From assembly GCA_964462595.1 (NCBI GenBank), contig CAYWXM010000030.1:37539-101538 (forward strand): a DNA stretch of 64,000 nt. The letters are read 5' to 3'. The DNA comes from SURF-21 sp964462595 (GTDB taxonomy: Bacteria > Actinomycetota > Geothermincolia > Geothermincolales > RBG-13-55-18). The notes under the pieces were generated by a model. That model was not told the DNA's origin. It was given only the letters and a program-made list of their open reading frames with translations, and did no database searches. Position numbers and translations under genes: made by a program. Below, in pieces: positions 44,172 to 53,355 of the stretch. Numbering within the stretch: position 1 is the stretch's first letter; every line of letters starts with the position of its first letter.

Positions 44172-44259
44172 TTACCACCCGCGCTTTTCGAGGATAATGA
44201 AGCCATTGTCCAACCCAGCGGGGCCTTAAGAAACTCGCCGCGCGCCAAACGGCGGCGCG

Positions 44260-46245
44260 CTATTCCTCTGATCCCTGCTGGGAAGTCCTGTGGTATTTGC
44301 GCATGGAGAGAAGGACCATGCCCAACACTAGCAGGACCATCGCGCTCAGGAGTACCAGCACCAGCCAGGTACGCTGGGTGGAGATGGTGATCTCCATCTC
44401 GGCGCCGTATGTGCCGGGTATGTGTTCGTACTCGGGATAGGAGGATATCAGGACTACAGCCGCCGTGTTGGACCCGCTGATCTTGCCCTCCAGGTTCCAG
44501 GTCAGCTTAACGCTGGAGCCGGGCTGCAGGTCGCCGACGTCGATTTCCTTCTCCGCCATGGAGGAGAATTTCAGGCCGCCCTCGTCGGGCAGGATGAGGC
44601 GGACCCTGGCGTTGGGGAGCGCTCTTTTCCCGCTGACCTGTATCTTTACGACGGCATCGATGGGGACGTTGACTTCGGCCCTCAGTTCCGGGGCCAGGAT
44701 ATCCACGGCAAGGTACGATTGCAGGTTCTCCATGAGGAGGAATATTGCCTCGCGAAAAGGGCCGTATACGTCTAAAAGGCTTCCGTCATCCTCGTAAGCC
44801 TCGCTTTCAGACGGACGGTGCATGTAGAGATCGAAGCAGACGGGAGAGGATGCGCCGTTGCCCTCGTAAGCCCAATCGGTGGAAGAGCCGGTAAAGGGAA
44901 CCTCGGGCGCTCCAACGCGAGTGGGATAGGGAAATACGTCAGCCAGCTCGGACATGACGCCTTCGTAGAAACTCCACTCGGGGTTAGAGGCCGCCTGTTC
45001 GCTCCAGTTCCAGGGCGAGTTGATGAGATCCTCTCCCGTATGCAGGTTCAGGTAGAGATCCGCGGGCACGTCCTCGAAGAGCTTGCCCAGGATCTGGCTC
45101 TCCGTCTCGGAGAAGGGGCTGGGGCCCGCGAATTCCGCTGCATCAGGGTCCCGGTTCCCTTCCTCCCACTTGATGTCGAAGTTACGGTTGATGTTGACCA
45201 GGTTGCCGTTGCGCGGCGCCTGGCTGCTCAGCAACTGGCTTTCCGCGGAATCGGGCATGGCCAGCCATCGCTGCAGCCCGTCCGGGTTGACCAGGGGCAT
45301 GACATATATGTTGAGGCGGTCGAGAAGTCCGGCCGCCGTCTCGTCTTCCCCGGCCCTTTTCACCATATCCTCTATGAGATCTAGCATGAAAGCGCCTCCC
45401 TCGGGCGCGTCTCCCTCCATGGCCGCGCTTATAACCACAGAGCTCTTGGGCTCTTTGGAGGTGAAATCGGTGATGTGGGCGACGCAGATGTCCCGGCCCT
45501 TCGCGCTCTTGCCCAGGGAGCTGACCTCCACCAGGTCGGGGTGTTCGCTCGCCAGGGCGTTCAGCCTGCTCTTCGCCGCCGCGTAACCCTGGCAGTATCC
45601 CCAGGCGGAATAATGCGCCAGCATGTTGGTGTCCTCGATCTGCAGGGTCTCGCCACCGTCGTGTGCTATGCGGAAGACAAGGCCCGTATTTCTCTCCACC
45701 AGCAGCTCGACCCCTTCGCCCCGCATCCTGGCTACCTGGAAACGGTTGCCCTTGTAATCGAAATCCTGGATCTCTTCCGCGGCCAGCTTCTTGACGTTAT
45801 CTATGCTGGCTGTACCGTCCTTGTCCAGCCCGGGCATAAGCCAGTACTTCCAGTACCCTTCCTCGCCCGTATCCTGGCTGCGGTAAAGGCGGTCGATGGT
45901 CTGTAACTTGAACGTGCGCGATGAGACGACCTTGCCGGCAGCATCGGATTCCGTAACGGTCGCGTCCAGGACCTTGCCGTCCCTGGGCTCCGAGGATGGA
46001 AAATCGTATGCGATGCGCAAGGAAAAGAGCTGCGGCTCGGGCTGGCCGGGCACTGTCCTCTCCCCTTTGTAGGTTATCCATGCGCCGGCCGCCGGATCTA
46101 TGGGTCCGGTGGCGATATCCTGCTCTTCCGCCTGTCCATGTGCCCTGACCGTTGGGAACAGGGACAAGGCCAGCAGCGCCGCCGTCAGCAGCAGGCACGT
46201 GGCCGCTCGCGCGATAGTCACCCTTCTCGTATCGTATATATGCAT
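44260..46245 (-). CDS. Membrane-anchored M14-family (carboxypeptidase-like) protein, degenerate active site
   Basis: 661 residues: signal peptide (about 1-35), N-terminal domain, M14 domain (about 205-510), beta-type domain (about 520-620), and one C-terminal membrane helix with a basic tail. M14 features are NPDGLQRW, NINRNFDIKW and the zinc histidine of DLYLNLHTGED (H402). However, the usual HxxE zinc motif reads AAMEGDAPEGG (E277 and A280 in place of His and Glu), and the catalytic glutamate region reads CFDLYMHRP (D472). So it may bind peptide without cutting it, or use another metal arrangement. It is exposed outside the cell. Single gene. Confidence 0.85.
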   Translation of the reverse strand: MHIYDTRRVTIARAATCLLLTAALLALSLFPTVRAHGQAEEQDIATGPIDPAAGAWITYKGERTVPGQPEPQLFSLRIAYDFPSSEPRDGKVLDATVTESDAAGKVVSSRTFKLQTIDRLYRSQDTGEEGYWKYWLMPGLDKDGTASIDNVKKLAAEEIQDFDYKGNRFQVARMRGEGVELLVERNTGLVFRIAHDGGETLQIEDTNMLAHYSAWGYCQGYAAAKSRLNALASEHPDLVEVSSLGKSAKGRDICVAHITDFTSKEPKSSVVISAAMEGDAPEGGAFMLDLIEDMVKRAGEDETAAGLLDRLNIYVMPLVNPDGLQRWLAMPDSAESQLLSSQAPRNGNLVNINRNFDIKWEEGNRDPDAAEFAGPSPFSETESQILGKLFEDVPADLYLNLHTGEDLINSPWNWSEQAASNPEWSFYEGVMSELADVFPYPTRVGAPEVPFTGSSTDWAYEGNGASSPVCFDLYMHRPSESEAYEDDGSLLDVYGPFREAIFLLMENLQSYLAVDILAPELRAEVNVPIDAVVKIQVSGKRALPNARVRLILPDEGGLKFSSMAEKEIDVGDLQPGSSVKLTWNLEGKISGSNTAAVVLISSYPEYEHIPGTYGAEMEITISTQRTWLVLVLLSAMVLLVLGMVLLSMRKYHRTSQQGSEE

Positions 46246-46391
46246 ATCCGGTTCCTCCTCGTGAAACGAGCTTTAGAACATTATACTAGAGACGGGTGAT
46301 GGTTTATCGCAGGGCAGAGAAAGGGCAGTGGCCCGTATATCCCCGGGCGATGCCCTCATACCTTGCAGGCGGCCGGGAGAAAGGTGAGGGA

Positions 46392-47174
46392 ATGCGGGGA
46401 AAAGATAGTCGCCGGCTTGCGATAGCCGCGGTCATGCTGCTGTCGATCCTGCTGGCCGCCGCATTCCCGGGCTGTGGAAGTGATGATAAACCGGCCGTGC
46501 AGGATGCCCGGACAGATGACGGTTTTGATCCGGGCGACGGGGGGGAGGACAGAGGCGATGATGGGGAAGGAAACGGTGGCCACGGCGCTGATGTGGTTTA
46601 CATGTGCGGGCGTTCCGTGCTGGATGGCTGGTTCGAGCACTGGGGCTGGGACGGCGATCCCGGCAAAGCGGTGAGTTTCGGTTCTTTCAGCCTCGTCTAT
46701 CGCGAGATGGAATGTCCCCCGGATATAGTGGACGGCGCGATAGGTGTGGCCCGTGAATCGGCGGGGAAGGGGAACGGGACCTTGTTCTTCAAGCTGTGCT
46801 TCGAGGATTTCGAGGGCGGAGACGAAAACGCCGCGCGCGACAACCTGGAGGCCAACGAAGGCATGATAGGAGATGTCGTGAGAGCCGTGGTGGAGGAAGA
46901 AGGCCTGGTCCTCATCCTGGGAAATGCCCTTCCCATGGTGAATGAGTACACCGACGAATGGCTGATATGGAATCACCGCGAATACAATAGCTTCCTGGCG
47001 GGTCTTGCGGCCGAATACGGCGGCAGGGTCTTCGTGCTCGACCTCTACGGTGTGCTGGCGGCGCCCGGGGGATGGTTACGTCCCGAGTATGCCGCGGAGG
47101 AGTACGACTCCCACCTCAACGAGGCCGCCTACGATGCCCTGGACGATATATTGATGGAGATGCTGGGGGGTTGA
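46392..47174 (+). CDS. Lipoprotein, SGNH-hydrolase-like
   Basis: About 260 residues from ATG 46392 with AAGGTGAGGG upstream. Signal peptide with lipobox FPGC, so lipid-anchored outside. An Asp/Gly/Glu-rich linker (about 30-65) leads to the folded domain. ADVVYMCGRSVLDGW, MEEEGL-like helices and the end DSHLNEAAYDALDDILMEML look like an SGNH esterase fold; DSH would be the catalytic Asp-x-His pair. A serine nucleophile in a GDS-like motif is not obvious (GRS at the start is the best candidate). It is divergent from the M14 protein gene. Confidence 0.6.
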   Translation: MRGKDSRRLAIAAVMLLSILLAAAFPGCGSDDKPAVQDARTDDGFDPGDGGEDRGDDGEGNGGHGADVVYMCGRSVLDGWFEHWGWDGDPGKAVSFGSFSLVYREMECPPDIVDGAIGVARESAGKGNGTLFFKLCFEDFEGGDENAARDNLEANEGMIGDVVRAVVEEEGLVLILGNALPMVNEYTDEWLIWNHREYNSFLAGLAAEYGGRVFVLDLYGVLAAPGGWLRPEYAAEEYDSHLNEAAYDALDDILMEMLGG

Positions 47175-47280
47175 CCGCATAACGGGCGCCTTCCTCGCGC
47201 AGCCATGCGTGGCCGAACGCCGCTGCTCACGAGCAGGCAAAGTCGAAGCCCGGGCGGCCGTTCAAGGCGAGCGGCTTTTT

Positions 47281-47904
47281 TCAGCCGGTTTCGTCACATA
47301 TTTTGCTCTCGTCTCGCTCGAGGTATTCGGGCAGTCCCGTATGGCCCCAGAAGTCCTCGACGTAACGCCCTTCCAACATGCCGCTCTGTCGGCCCTCGAC
47401 GAGCAGCCTGACCCTGTTGACGCCCTCGAACTCCGTGAGTGTATTGGCGATGGCGGCAAAGGCCAGCACCTCGCTGGAGGTGCTCAAGCCCACCTGATTG
47501 GCGTCGGTCAGTATCTCCAAGCTCACGTTCACCGTGCATACGCCGTCAGCTACCCCTATATCCAGTACTCTCACAGTATCCGGCAGCACGGCGCGCGATT
47601 GAGTGCCCGGCGAGGGCCCCTTGATAAGTTCCTCCATCGCAGCCCGCAAGGGGTCGGTAACGTTCGCCACCGTCCTCTGCTCGGGAACCAGGGATTCCTG
47701 GTTTTCTACGCCGTTGCGGAAATAGAGCGTGATGGTTTCCTCTCTCTCCACCGGCTCTTCCTCTGTTTCCTCCACCGAACCCTCATCCTGGGGAACGGAG
47801 GGTTCCACCTGCCTGCAACCCCAAACCGAAAGCGAGGTTGTCACCAGGAGCAGGGAGAGCATCGCTATCGATACCAGGGCCATGTCTTTCCACTTGATCC
47901 GCAT
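47281..47904 (-). CDS. GerMN-domain lipoprotein
   Basis: About 207 residues from ATG 47904, with GAGGAG 9 bases upstream; ATGs at 47910 and 47913 sit on the ribosome site. Lipobox VWGC after a signal helix. An acidic linker (EETEEEPVEREE) is followed by the GerMN domain: ITLYFRNGVENQESLVPEQR, PLRAAMEELIKGPS, and VADGVCTVNVSLEI. In Firmicutes GerM is a sporulation lipoprotein; in Actinobacteria the domain also occurs in LpqB-like lipoproteins. There is no other sporulation gene here, so a cell-envelope role is likelier. Convergent with the SGNH-like gene. Confidence 0.85.
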   Translation of the reverse strand: MRIKWKDMALVSIAMLSLLLVTTSLSVWGCRQVEPSVPQDEGSVEETEEEPVEREETITLYFRNGVENQESLVPEQRTVANVTDPLRAAMEELIKGPSPGTQSRAVLPDTVRVLDIGVADGVCTVNVSLEILTDANQVGLSTSSEVLAFAAIANTLTEFEGVNRVRLLVEGRQSGMLEGRYVEDFWGHTGLPEYLERDESKICDETG

Positions 47905-48092
47905 ATGCATCATCTCCTCATACTTAAGGACATCCCGGGCGGAGTCGATGTTCCAGGTGCTATCATTACATAGTTCCCCCTTTACAGGTCATCTCCTTGC
48001 GATAAAGAGGATTTATGCAGGATATGAGGCATTTGTGCTAATATTCAGCAAAGCGAAGTGTATGATAAGCACGATAGTCCGGGAGAGAAAGC

Positions 48093-48773
48093 GTGCAGAA
48101 TGAATCCGCCGAGAGCCAAGGTGAGCGTCCCGGAAGAAGAGCCGGCTTTTTAGAGAAGTTGCATGGCGAATGGATGGAGATCCTGGCGACCATACTCCTT
48201 GCCGTTGCCACCATCTCGTCCGCGTGTTGCGCCTACCAGGCGGCCCGCTGGAGAAGCCAGGAGTCCATGCGTTTTAACGAGGCTACGGCAGACAGGGTAC
48301 ACGCGGCGGAGGCGGATGACCTCGCCGATACGGAGCTGGATATCGACTTGGAGACGTTTCTCGTGTACGTCGAAGCGCTGCGCGCTGGCGACACCGGTAA
48401 GGCCCAGTATTTTGAGAACAAGGTCTTCCGCGATGAGATGATGGCGGCCGTGGAGGCATGGAAAGCCACCGACCCGTTACAGGACCCCGAAGCCCCCGGC
48501 ACTCCCTTCGAGATGCCTCAATACGTGAACGCCAATCGGGAGGAGGCGAAGAGGCTGGAAGCGGAAGCCAGCAGAAAGATCTCAGAGGCCAGGGATTCCA
48601 TCGATAGATCGGATTTCTACATCTTGCTCACGGTGCTGTTCGCATCGGTGCTGTTCTTCGCCGGCATATGCACCAAGTTCAAGACGCCGGGCGTGAGGAT
48701 ATCGGTTCTGGCCATGGGGATTATTCTCTTATCCGCTTCCCTTGTCGTAACGATCCTGCAACCCGTCCTGTGA
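48093..48773 (+). CDS. Membrane protein with three helices (DUF4337-like)
   Basis: 226 residues from GTG 48093 (GGGAGAG upstream). One membrane helix at about 29-49, then a ~120-residue outer or inner helical part (QAARWRSQESMRFNEATADR), then two helices at about 176-192 and 202-222. The layout resembles small DUF4337-type membrane proteins but I am not certain. There is no enzyme motif. It is a single gene between the GerMN lipoprotein and the PHP pair. Confidence 0.65.
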   Translation: MQNESAESQGERPGRRAGFLEKLHGEWMEILATILLAVATISSACCAYQAARWRSQESMRFNEATADRVHAAEADDLADTELDIDLETFLVYVEALRAGDTGKAQYFENKVFRDEMMAAVEAWKATDPLQDPEAPGTPFEMPQYVNANREEAKRLEAEASRKISEARDSIDRSDFYILLTVLFASVLFFAGICTKFKTPGVRISVLAMGIILLSASLVVTILQPVL

Positions 48774-48927
48774 GAGGACTTCTTACCGGCGGATCTGCCC
48801 CGGTGCTTCTTCTTCGCGAAACCCGGCCCGCATAGCCCCAGTTGCGCGCACTTGAAGGTGAGCAGGTTAGTGTGAAAGAATAATCGTGTCCGCCCGTGGC
48901 CGGGCGGCATGAGGAGGCAAAAACGTA

Positions 48928-49578
48928 ATGTTGATAGATATGCATATTCACACCGCCGTTTCCTCGCCGTGTTCCCAGATCGACCCGAGGCAACTGATAG
49001 AGGCCGCACCCCGTATCGGCCTGGACGCGATCTGTATCACGGAGCACGAGGAGATGGAGGGAGCTGACGTAGTGTGGCGCCTGGGAAAGGAGACGGGGTT
49101 TACCGTATTCCGCGGCGTGGAGGTATATACGGAGCTTGGGGATATGCTGGTGTACGGCCTCTTCCGTCCGAGTTTCCCCCTGCAGACCCCCTTCGCGGAG
49201 CTCCTGCACGAAGTCAGGGACGCCGGGGGCGCGATAGTCCCGGCACATCCCTGCCGCGGTTCGTTCGGTTTTCACCATATAATGGGCGACGAGAAGGCGG
49301 AGTTCCTGCTGGCCAACGTGGATGCCATAGAGACGCGCAACGGGGGTTCGAGCCCGGAGTCGAACGACGCTGCGCTGGTATACGCGGAGAGGTACGGCCT
49401 TCCCGGGCTGGGCGGGAGCGACGCCCATTTTCTCATGCAGCTGGGACGCTGCCTCACCGTCTTCGAGCGCGAGATAAAAGATGAGACGGAGCTGGTGGAG
49501 GAGATAAAAGCCGGCAGGTGCCGCGCCGTGTATGCCTCAGAGGTGGAAAGCCTTAAGTTATCGGAGATGTGGAGATAA
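48928..49578 (+). CDS. PHP-domain phosphoesterase, tandem copy 1
   Basis: 216 residues. The metal-binding start is MLIDMHIHTAVSSPCSQ (HxH), then ICITEHEE (ITEH), a conserved GVEVYTELGDMLVYGL, IVPAHPCRG, and GGSDAHF near the end. That is the full set of PHP metal ligands. PHP proteins hydrolyse phosphate esters such as histidinol phosphate or nucleotides; short ones like this act on unknown small substrates. The gene is followed after 2 bases by a paralogue, so the two are co-translated. Confidence 0.9.
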   Translation: MLIDMHIHTAVSSPCSQIDPRQLIEAAPRIGLDAICITEHEEMEGADVVWRLGKETGFTVFRGVEVYTELGDMLVYGLFRPSFPLQTPFAELLHEVRDAGGAIVPAHPCRGSFGFHHIMGDEKAEFLLANVDAIETRNGGSSPESNDAALVYAERYGLPGLGGSDAHFLMQLGRCLTVFEREIKDETELVEEIKAGRCRAVYASEVESLKLSEMWR

Positions 49579-49580
49579 AA

Positions 49581-50222
49581 ATGATAGTTGACCTGCACAT
49601 TCATACCATCCTGGGTTCCATCTGCTCACAGCTGGGACCGCAGGAACTGCTGGATAAGGCGCAGGAGATGCACCTGGATGCCATCTGCATAACCGAGCAC
49701 CATTCCCACCGCGGCGCCAACAAGATGGTCGAGTTCGCCGCGGGAAGCGGATTTCCCGTCTTCCGCGGTGTGGAGATCTACACGGAGCTGGGAGACATGC
49801 TCGTATACGGCCTTAAGCACGAGACCCGCTATCACCTGACCACCTTCGCGGAGTTGGTGGAAATGGCGGAGCAGGACGAGGCGGTGATCATACCCGCCCA
49901 TCCCTGCCGCGGTTGGGGCCGCAAACACATGGGCGGCGACGGGTTCCCCGAGGATGTGCTGGGGGACATCGTGGCCATCGAGACCCTGAACGGCGTGAAC
50001 AAGACGCGCTGCAACGAGTCGGCGCTGGCCGTAGCCGAGAAGTACGGGTTGCGCGGGACGGGTGGGAGCGACGCCCACGCCGTATGGCAGGTCGGGAAAT
50101 GCGTCACCGTCTTCGAGCGGGATATCGCCAGCGACGAAGAGCTGGTGAACGAGCTGAGGGAGGGCAGGTTCTTCGCCTCGTACTACGATGACCTGTTCAA
50201 TAAAAAGGAAGAAAGCGCCTGA
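49581..50222 (+). CDS. PHP-domain phosphoesterase, tandem copy 2
   Basis: 213 residues from ATG 49581, with GTGGAGATAAAA as ribosome site inside the end of copy 1. It carries MIVDLHIHTILGSICSQ, ICITEHHSHRG, GVEIYTELGDMLVYGL, VIIPAHPCRGWG and GGSDAHAVWQVG, matching copy 1 along the whole length. The pair arose by duplication and may form a heterodimer. The most divergent part is residues 80-125. A minus-strand gene follows 13 bases after its stop, so the operon ends here. Confidence 0.92.
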   Translation: MIVDLHIHTILGSICSQLGPQELLDKAQEMHLDAICITEHHSHRGANKMVEFAAGSGFPVFRGVEIYTELGDMLVYGLKHETRYHLTTFAELVEMAEQDEAVIIPAHPCRGWGRKHMGGDGFPEDVLGDIVAIETLNGVNKTRCNESALAVAEKYGLRGTGGSDAHAVWQVGKCVTVFERDIASDEELVNELREGRFFASYYDDLFNKKEESA

Positions 50223-50235
50223 GCCCGAAGCCCCG

Positions 50236-50742
50236 TTATTTCCCTCTAGTGATGCGGAACCGGCACCTGTCGTCTCCTCGCGGCAGCGATTCCAGGACCT
50301 CTATCCTGAAATCCCCCCCCAGGTGTGAGACGAGGCCCGGGAACTCGTGCTTGGAACAGCTTTCCTCGCAATCGATCCCGATATGTTTGAAGTACCAATC
50401 GTACCAGGGATCCCTGCGGATGGTCAGGTAACCTGTATCTCTATCTATCTCGGCGTAGATCTGTTTCAACTTGGGCAGGTAAGCCAGGGACTCGTTGTTC
50501 AGGAGCAGCAGAAGCTTCATGGCGTCCTCTACAGTCGGCTTGAGCCGATAGACCTTGACCAGGCGTTTGCCTGCGCTCCACCCCACCCCGTGCATGGCGG
50601 CGTTTATCAGCCCCTGAAATTGCTCCCTGGAGAGGTTGGAGCTGGCGTATTGGGCGATGTCGTTAAAGACGCCCATGAGGGCGGCGTAAAGGGTACGGTA
50701 TTTGTCGTCCACGGACATGGCGGGGCATATGACCATTTCCAA
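50236..50742 (-). CDS. Hypothetical protein, possibly ATC-hydrolase/V4R-like
   Basis: 168 residues, no signal peptide. The C-terminal half has DCEESCSKHEFPGLVSHLGG and the end LPRGDDRCRFRITRGK. A final G-D-x-x-C-x-F-x-I pattern is found in L-2-amino-thiazoline-4-carboxylate-hydrolase-like and 4-vinyl-reductase (V4R) domains, which bind small molecules through cysteines. The N-terminal half is helical (YRTLYAALMGVFNDIAQYAS). I make this assignment cautiously. The gene is alone on its strand, convergent with the PHP pair. Confidence 0.5.
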   Translation of the reverse strand: MEMVICPAMSVDDKYRTLYAALMGVFNDIAQYASSNLSREQFQGLINAAMHGVGWSAGKRLVKVYRLKPTVEDAMKLLLLLNNESLAYLPKLKQIYAEIDRDTGYLTIRRDPWYDWYFKHIGIDCEESCSKHEFPGLVSHLGGDFRIEVLESLPRGDDRCRFRITRGK

Positions 50743-50981
50743 AATCGCATCACCTCCAGGAAAACCATTCTAACATCCTGGAGCGTGCCGGGGGCAAGGG
50801 CGAATCACATTTATTCATCGCAGGCGGTTATCTTTTATGCTGCGCAGGGGGGGGTGGCTGGCGGGATGCGAGGTGCGCGAATGCGGTTGCGGCACGCCCG
50901 CGGGAGGTTAACGATGTTATGCGTTTTCCCGGTTAAGTGATATTTAAAAGGCACGCGATGGCGGGATCTCTAGGAACCGGT

Positions 50982-51776
50982 TTATTCCGCGAAGGCGATG
51001 TTTTCCTTCAGGAATTCGACGGTATCGTTCTCGATGCTCAAACCCTCGAGTATTACCGCGAAGGCGGTCCTCCCTTTTATCACCCACAGGACCTCGACGG
51101 TAAAGGGAGTCCCCATCATATCGAGGCTGGTGACCATGTGCAGGACGGCGTCCCCGGTCGCCAGCCTTTCGACCTGGTAAAGATCGATCTCGGACGGCAC
51201 GCCCGCTCCCTCGATGATGCCGGTATTGAAGGACTCGACCCACTCATCCTCGTTGTCGTAGAACCATTCCTCCATCTCCTCGGGGTCGTCTCCCGAGGGG
51301 GTGTCCACGGCCGGGGAGACGGGTATGTCTGAGTGTACGGCGATGACGAAGTTGCTCATGCCCGCGTCGATCAGAAGCTTGTCCACCACTATGTCGTCGT
51401 CGCCTTCCTCCATGGTTTCCTTCAGCTCTTCGACGAGTTCCTCTTCCGCTTCCGAGAATCCGGGCGGTGGGGGGAATTCTATGCTGTATGTCTTGCCCTT
51501 GAGGTAGAAGAATGCGCCCACACCCAGGATGACTATCAGCAGCAGGACCAGGACCCCGATTATGATCTTGACCGTCATGGGCCCCTTGGGCGCGGGCGGA
51601 GGCGGCTGGAAGCCGGGCGCGTAAACTCCCGGCGGGGGTGCCGGGTAGCGGGGCTGCAGGCGCTCTTCGGGGGCCGGGGGCTCGCCCGCGTCACTGCTGG
51701 CGGTAAAGGGATACTCGCACAGGTAGCACCTTTCGGCGCGGTCGGCGTTGTCCGCACCGCATCGAGGGCATTTCAT
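50982..51776 (-). CDS. Membrane protein: zinc ribbon, membrane helix and outer domain
   Basis: 264 residues from ATG 51776. The N-terminus is a zinc ribbon, KCPRCGADNADRAERCYLC. A proline-rich linker (about 40-65) leads to one membrane helix (about 68-92). Residues 100-264 lie outside: an acidic domain with EEELVEELKETMEEGDDD, then a beta-rich part with TGDAVLHMVTSLDMMGTPF and an end like that of secreted stress proteins. The zinc ribbon is cytoplasmic, so the protein could signal across the membrane. I do not recognise the outer domain. Confidence 0.75.
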   Translation of the reverse strand: MKCPRCGADNADRAERCYLCEYPFTASSDAGEPPAPEERLQPRYPAPPPGVYAPGFQPPPPAPKGPMTVKIIIGVLVLLLIVILGVGAFFYLKGKTYSIEFPPPPGFSEAEEELVEELKETMEEGDDDIVVDKLLIDAGMSNFVIAVHSDIPVSPAVDTPSGDDPEEMEEWFYDNEDEWVESFNTGIIEGAGVPSEIDLYQVERLATGDAVLHMVTSLDMMGTPFTVEVLWVIKGRTAFAVILEGLSIENDTVEFLKENIAFAE

Positions 51777-52026
51777 CCTGCGATTCCTCACTTTCCCACA
51801 GTCCCGAATCGTTAACTATTTGTCGTCAGAGGGGTAGAACATCTTAAACGACATGATGGAGGAACGGTCATTATCTTCCAGATTCGCCTTGCCCGGCAGA
51901 GACCGGAGAGCATGCACGGGCTGGAAAAACGGGTCACGGGCTCGGACACGGCCGCACATGCCAGGCGCGCCGGTCCTCCGCCTCTTTCCCTTCCCGAAGA
52001 AGAAGCGGCAATACCGCCCGCGGGTA

Positions 52027-53076
52027 TCAGTAACGTGTGATGTGCTGCTCGCACAGGCCGAAGAGGTCCTCTACCTCGGCCGCATCCTCGCCCGCGCCCA
52101 GCCTGCCCCGGAAAAGGCCGAATGGCTGGTGGAAATCCGAGAGGATGGGCCCGATGCGTATGCGCTCGGCTCTCTCGCCCTGGGGGCGGAAATCCACGTC
52201 CACCAGCCCGTCGGTGGTGTTGATAAACCACGGCCCCAGGATGTCGGCCTCGCTGTACCCGAAGCGCGCGGCCCCGGTGAGATGGATCCTGCCGTCCAGC
52301 CAGTAGCAGTTCTCGCTGTACTCCTCGTCGTTGGAGATGATATTGTGGCAGAGGTTGGCGGCGATAAGGCTGCCTCCGGGTGAGAACCCCCCGAAACACA
52401 GCCATCTCCAGAAGCTCCTGTAGGGATAGAACGCCTTCTGCTCGTCCAGCAGGCAAATGTCCCGGGACGGGTCCAGTTCGATCGCCTCTCCCCCAACGCT
52501 GATCCTGCCCTCCACCGGGCAGGCGTTTTTATGGGTGTACAGGGGACGGTTGGGCGAAAAGGGGCTGACCACCACCAAGGGCTGGTACCTGGATATGTCC
52601 TCCAGCATGCGGAACTCCCCGCTTATCGCCGGGAGCTTCGGGGTCTGCGCGGCGTCCATGCGCACGCGGTGGAATCCTTCCTCCAGGCGGTTCTCGAAGC
52701 TCAGGGAATATCCCCTGGCGCTGAACGAGCATTCGCCGTGCCACATGGTCTCGGCTATCCTGGCCCTTCCTCCCGGGGCCTGGCGGGCATGCTCCTGCAT
52801 GCCGCCGCTCCGGCGATCGAAGTGGTAGACGAAGGACACGGCCATGAACTTGGCGTCGAAGATGACCATGCCGAAATAATGGTCGGGATTTATCACTCCG
52901 TAATGCTGCCATTCCTTGAGGCGGAAGCGGTTGAGGCCGCGCAGATTCTTGCCGCCAAGGCGGAAGATATCGGCCTCCTCCAGCTTCAGTTCCCTGAACG
53001 GCTCCTCGAAGGCTCCGAATTCCACCACCCTGCCGTCCTCCACCAGGCGCGGTGGGGTCTTTTTTATCGTGCGCAA
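52027..53076 (-). CDS. DUF2804 family protein
   Basis: About 349 residues from TTG 53076, which has AAGGAGGAG 3 bases upstream; GTG 53100 is in frame but lacks a site. The segments FGMVIFDAKFMAVSFVYHFD, FSFENRLEEGFHR-like stretches, and AFYPYRSFWRWLCFGGFSPG are typical of DUF2804, a lipocalin-like family that I recall as related to carotenoid hydratases. There is no signal peptide. Its function is unknown. Given three CrtI-like genes in the window, a link to lipids or carotenoids is tempting but unsupported. Confidence 0.75.
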   Translation of the reverse strand: MRTIKKTPPRLVEDGRVVEFGAFEEPFRELKLEEADIFRLGGKNLRGLNRFRLKEWQHYGVINPDHYFGMVIFDAKFMAVSFVYHFDRRSGGMQEHARQAPGGRARIAETMWHGECSFSARGYSLSFENRLEEGFHRVRMDAAQTPKLPAISGEFRMLEDISRYQPLVVVSPFSPNRPLYTHKNACPVEGRISVGGEAIELDPSRDICLLDEQKAFYPYRSFWRWLCFGGFSPGGSLIAANLCHNIISNDEEYSENCYWLDGRIHLTGAARFGYSEADILGPWFINTTDGLVDVDFRPQGERAERIRIGPILSDFHQPFGLFRGRLGAGEDAAEVEDLFGLCEQHITRY

Positions 53077-53355
53077 GGCTCCTCCTTTCGTCGGGAACAC
53101 CTACCATTCCATTTTAAAGCAATAAACGGCATATGGCCCCACCCTGCTTCGCGCACTTGCAAGCGTGTTTCTTCTCCTGCATGCTATATGGGAACATCAT
53201 CGAATGTATGAGGGCCCCGGAGCGGGGCGCATCAAGGGCATGGTTTAATTGCTGCGATGCATGGGAATGAGGCGTCAGGCGACCGCGCGGCCGGCAACGG
53301 GTCCGTCGTTGCGGGGTAAGACGGCATCGAGCTATGAAAAAGGGGAGGGGTTGAA

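Noticed and set aside
53206..53235. GGCCCCGGAGCGGGGC hairpin as a terminator
   Set aside because: It lies between two divergent genes with no T tract, so nothing ends there.
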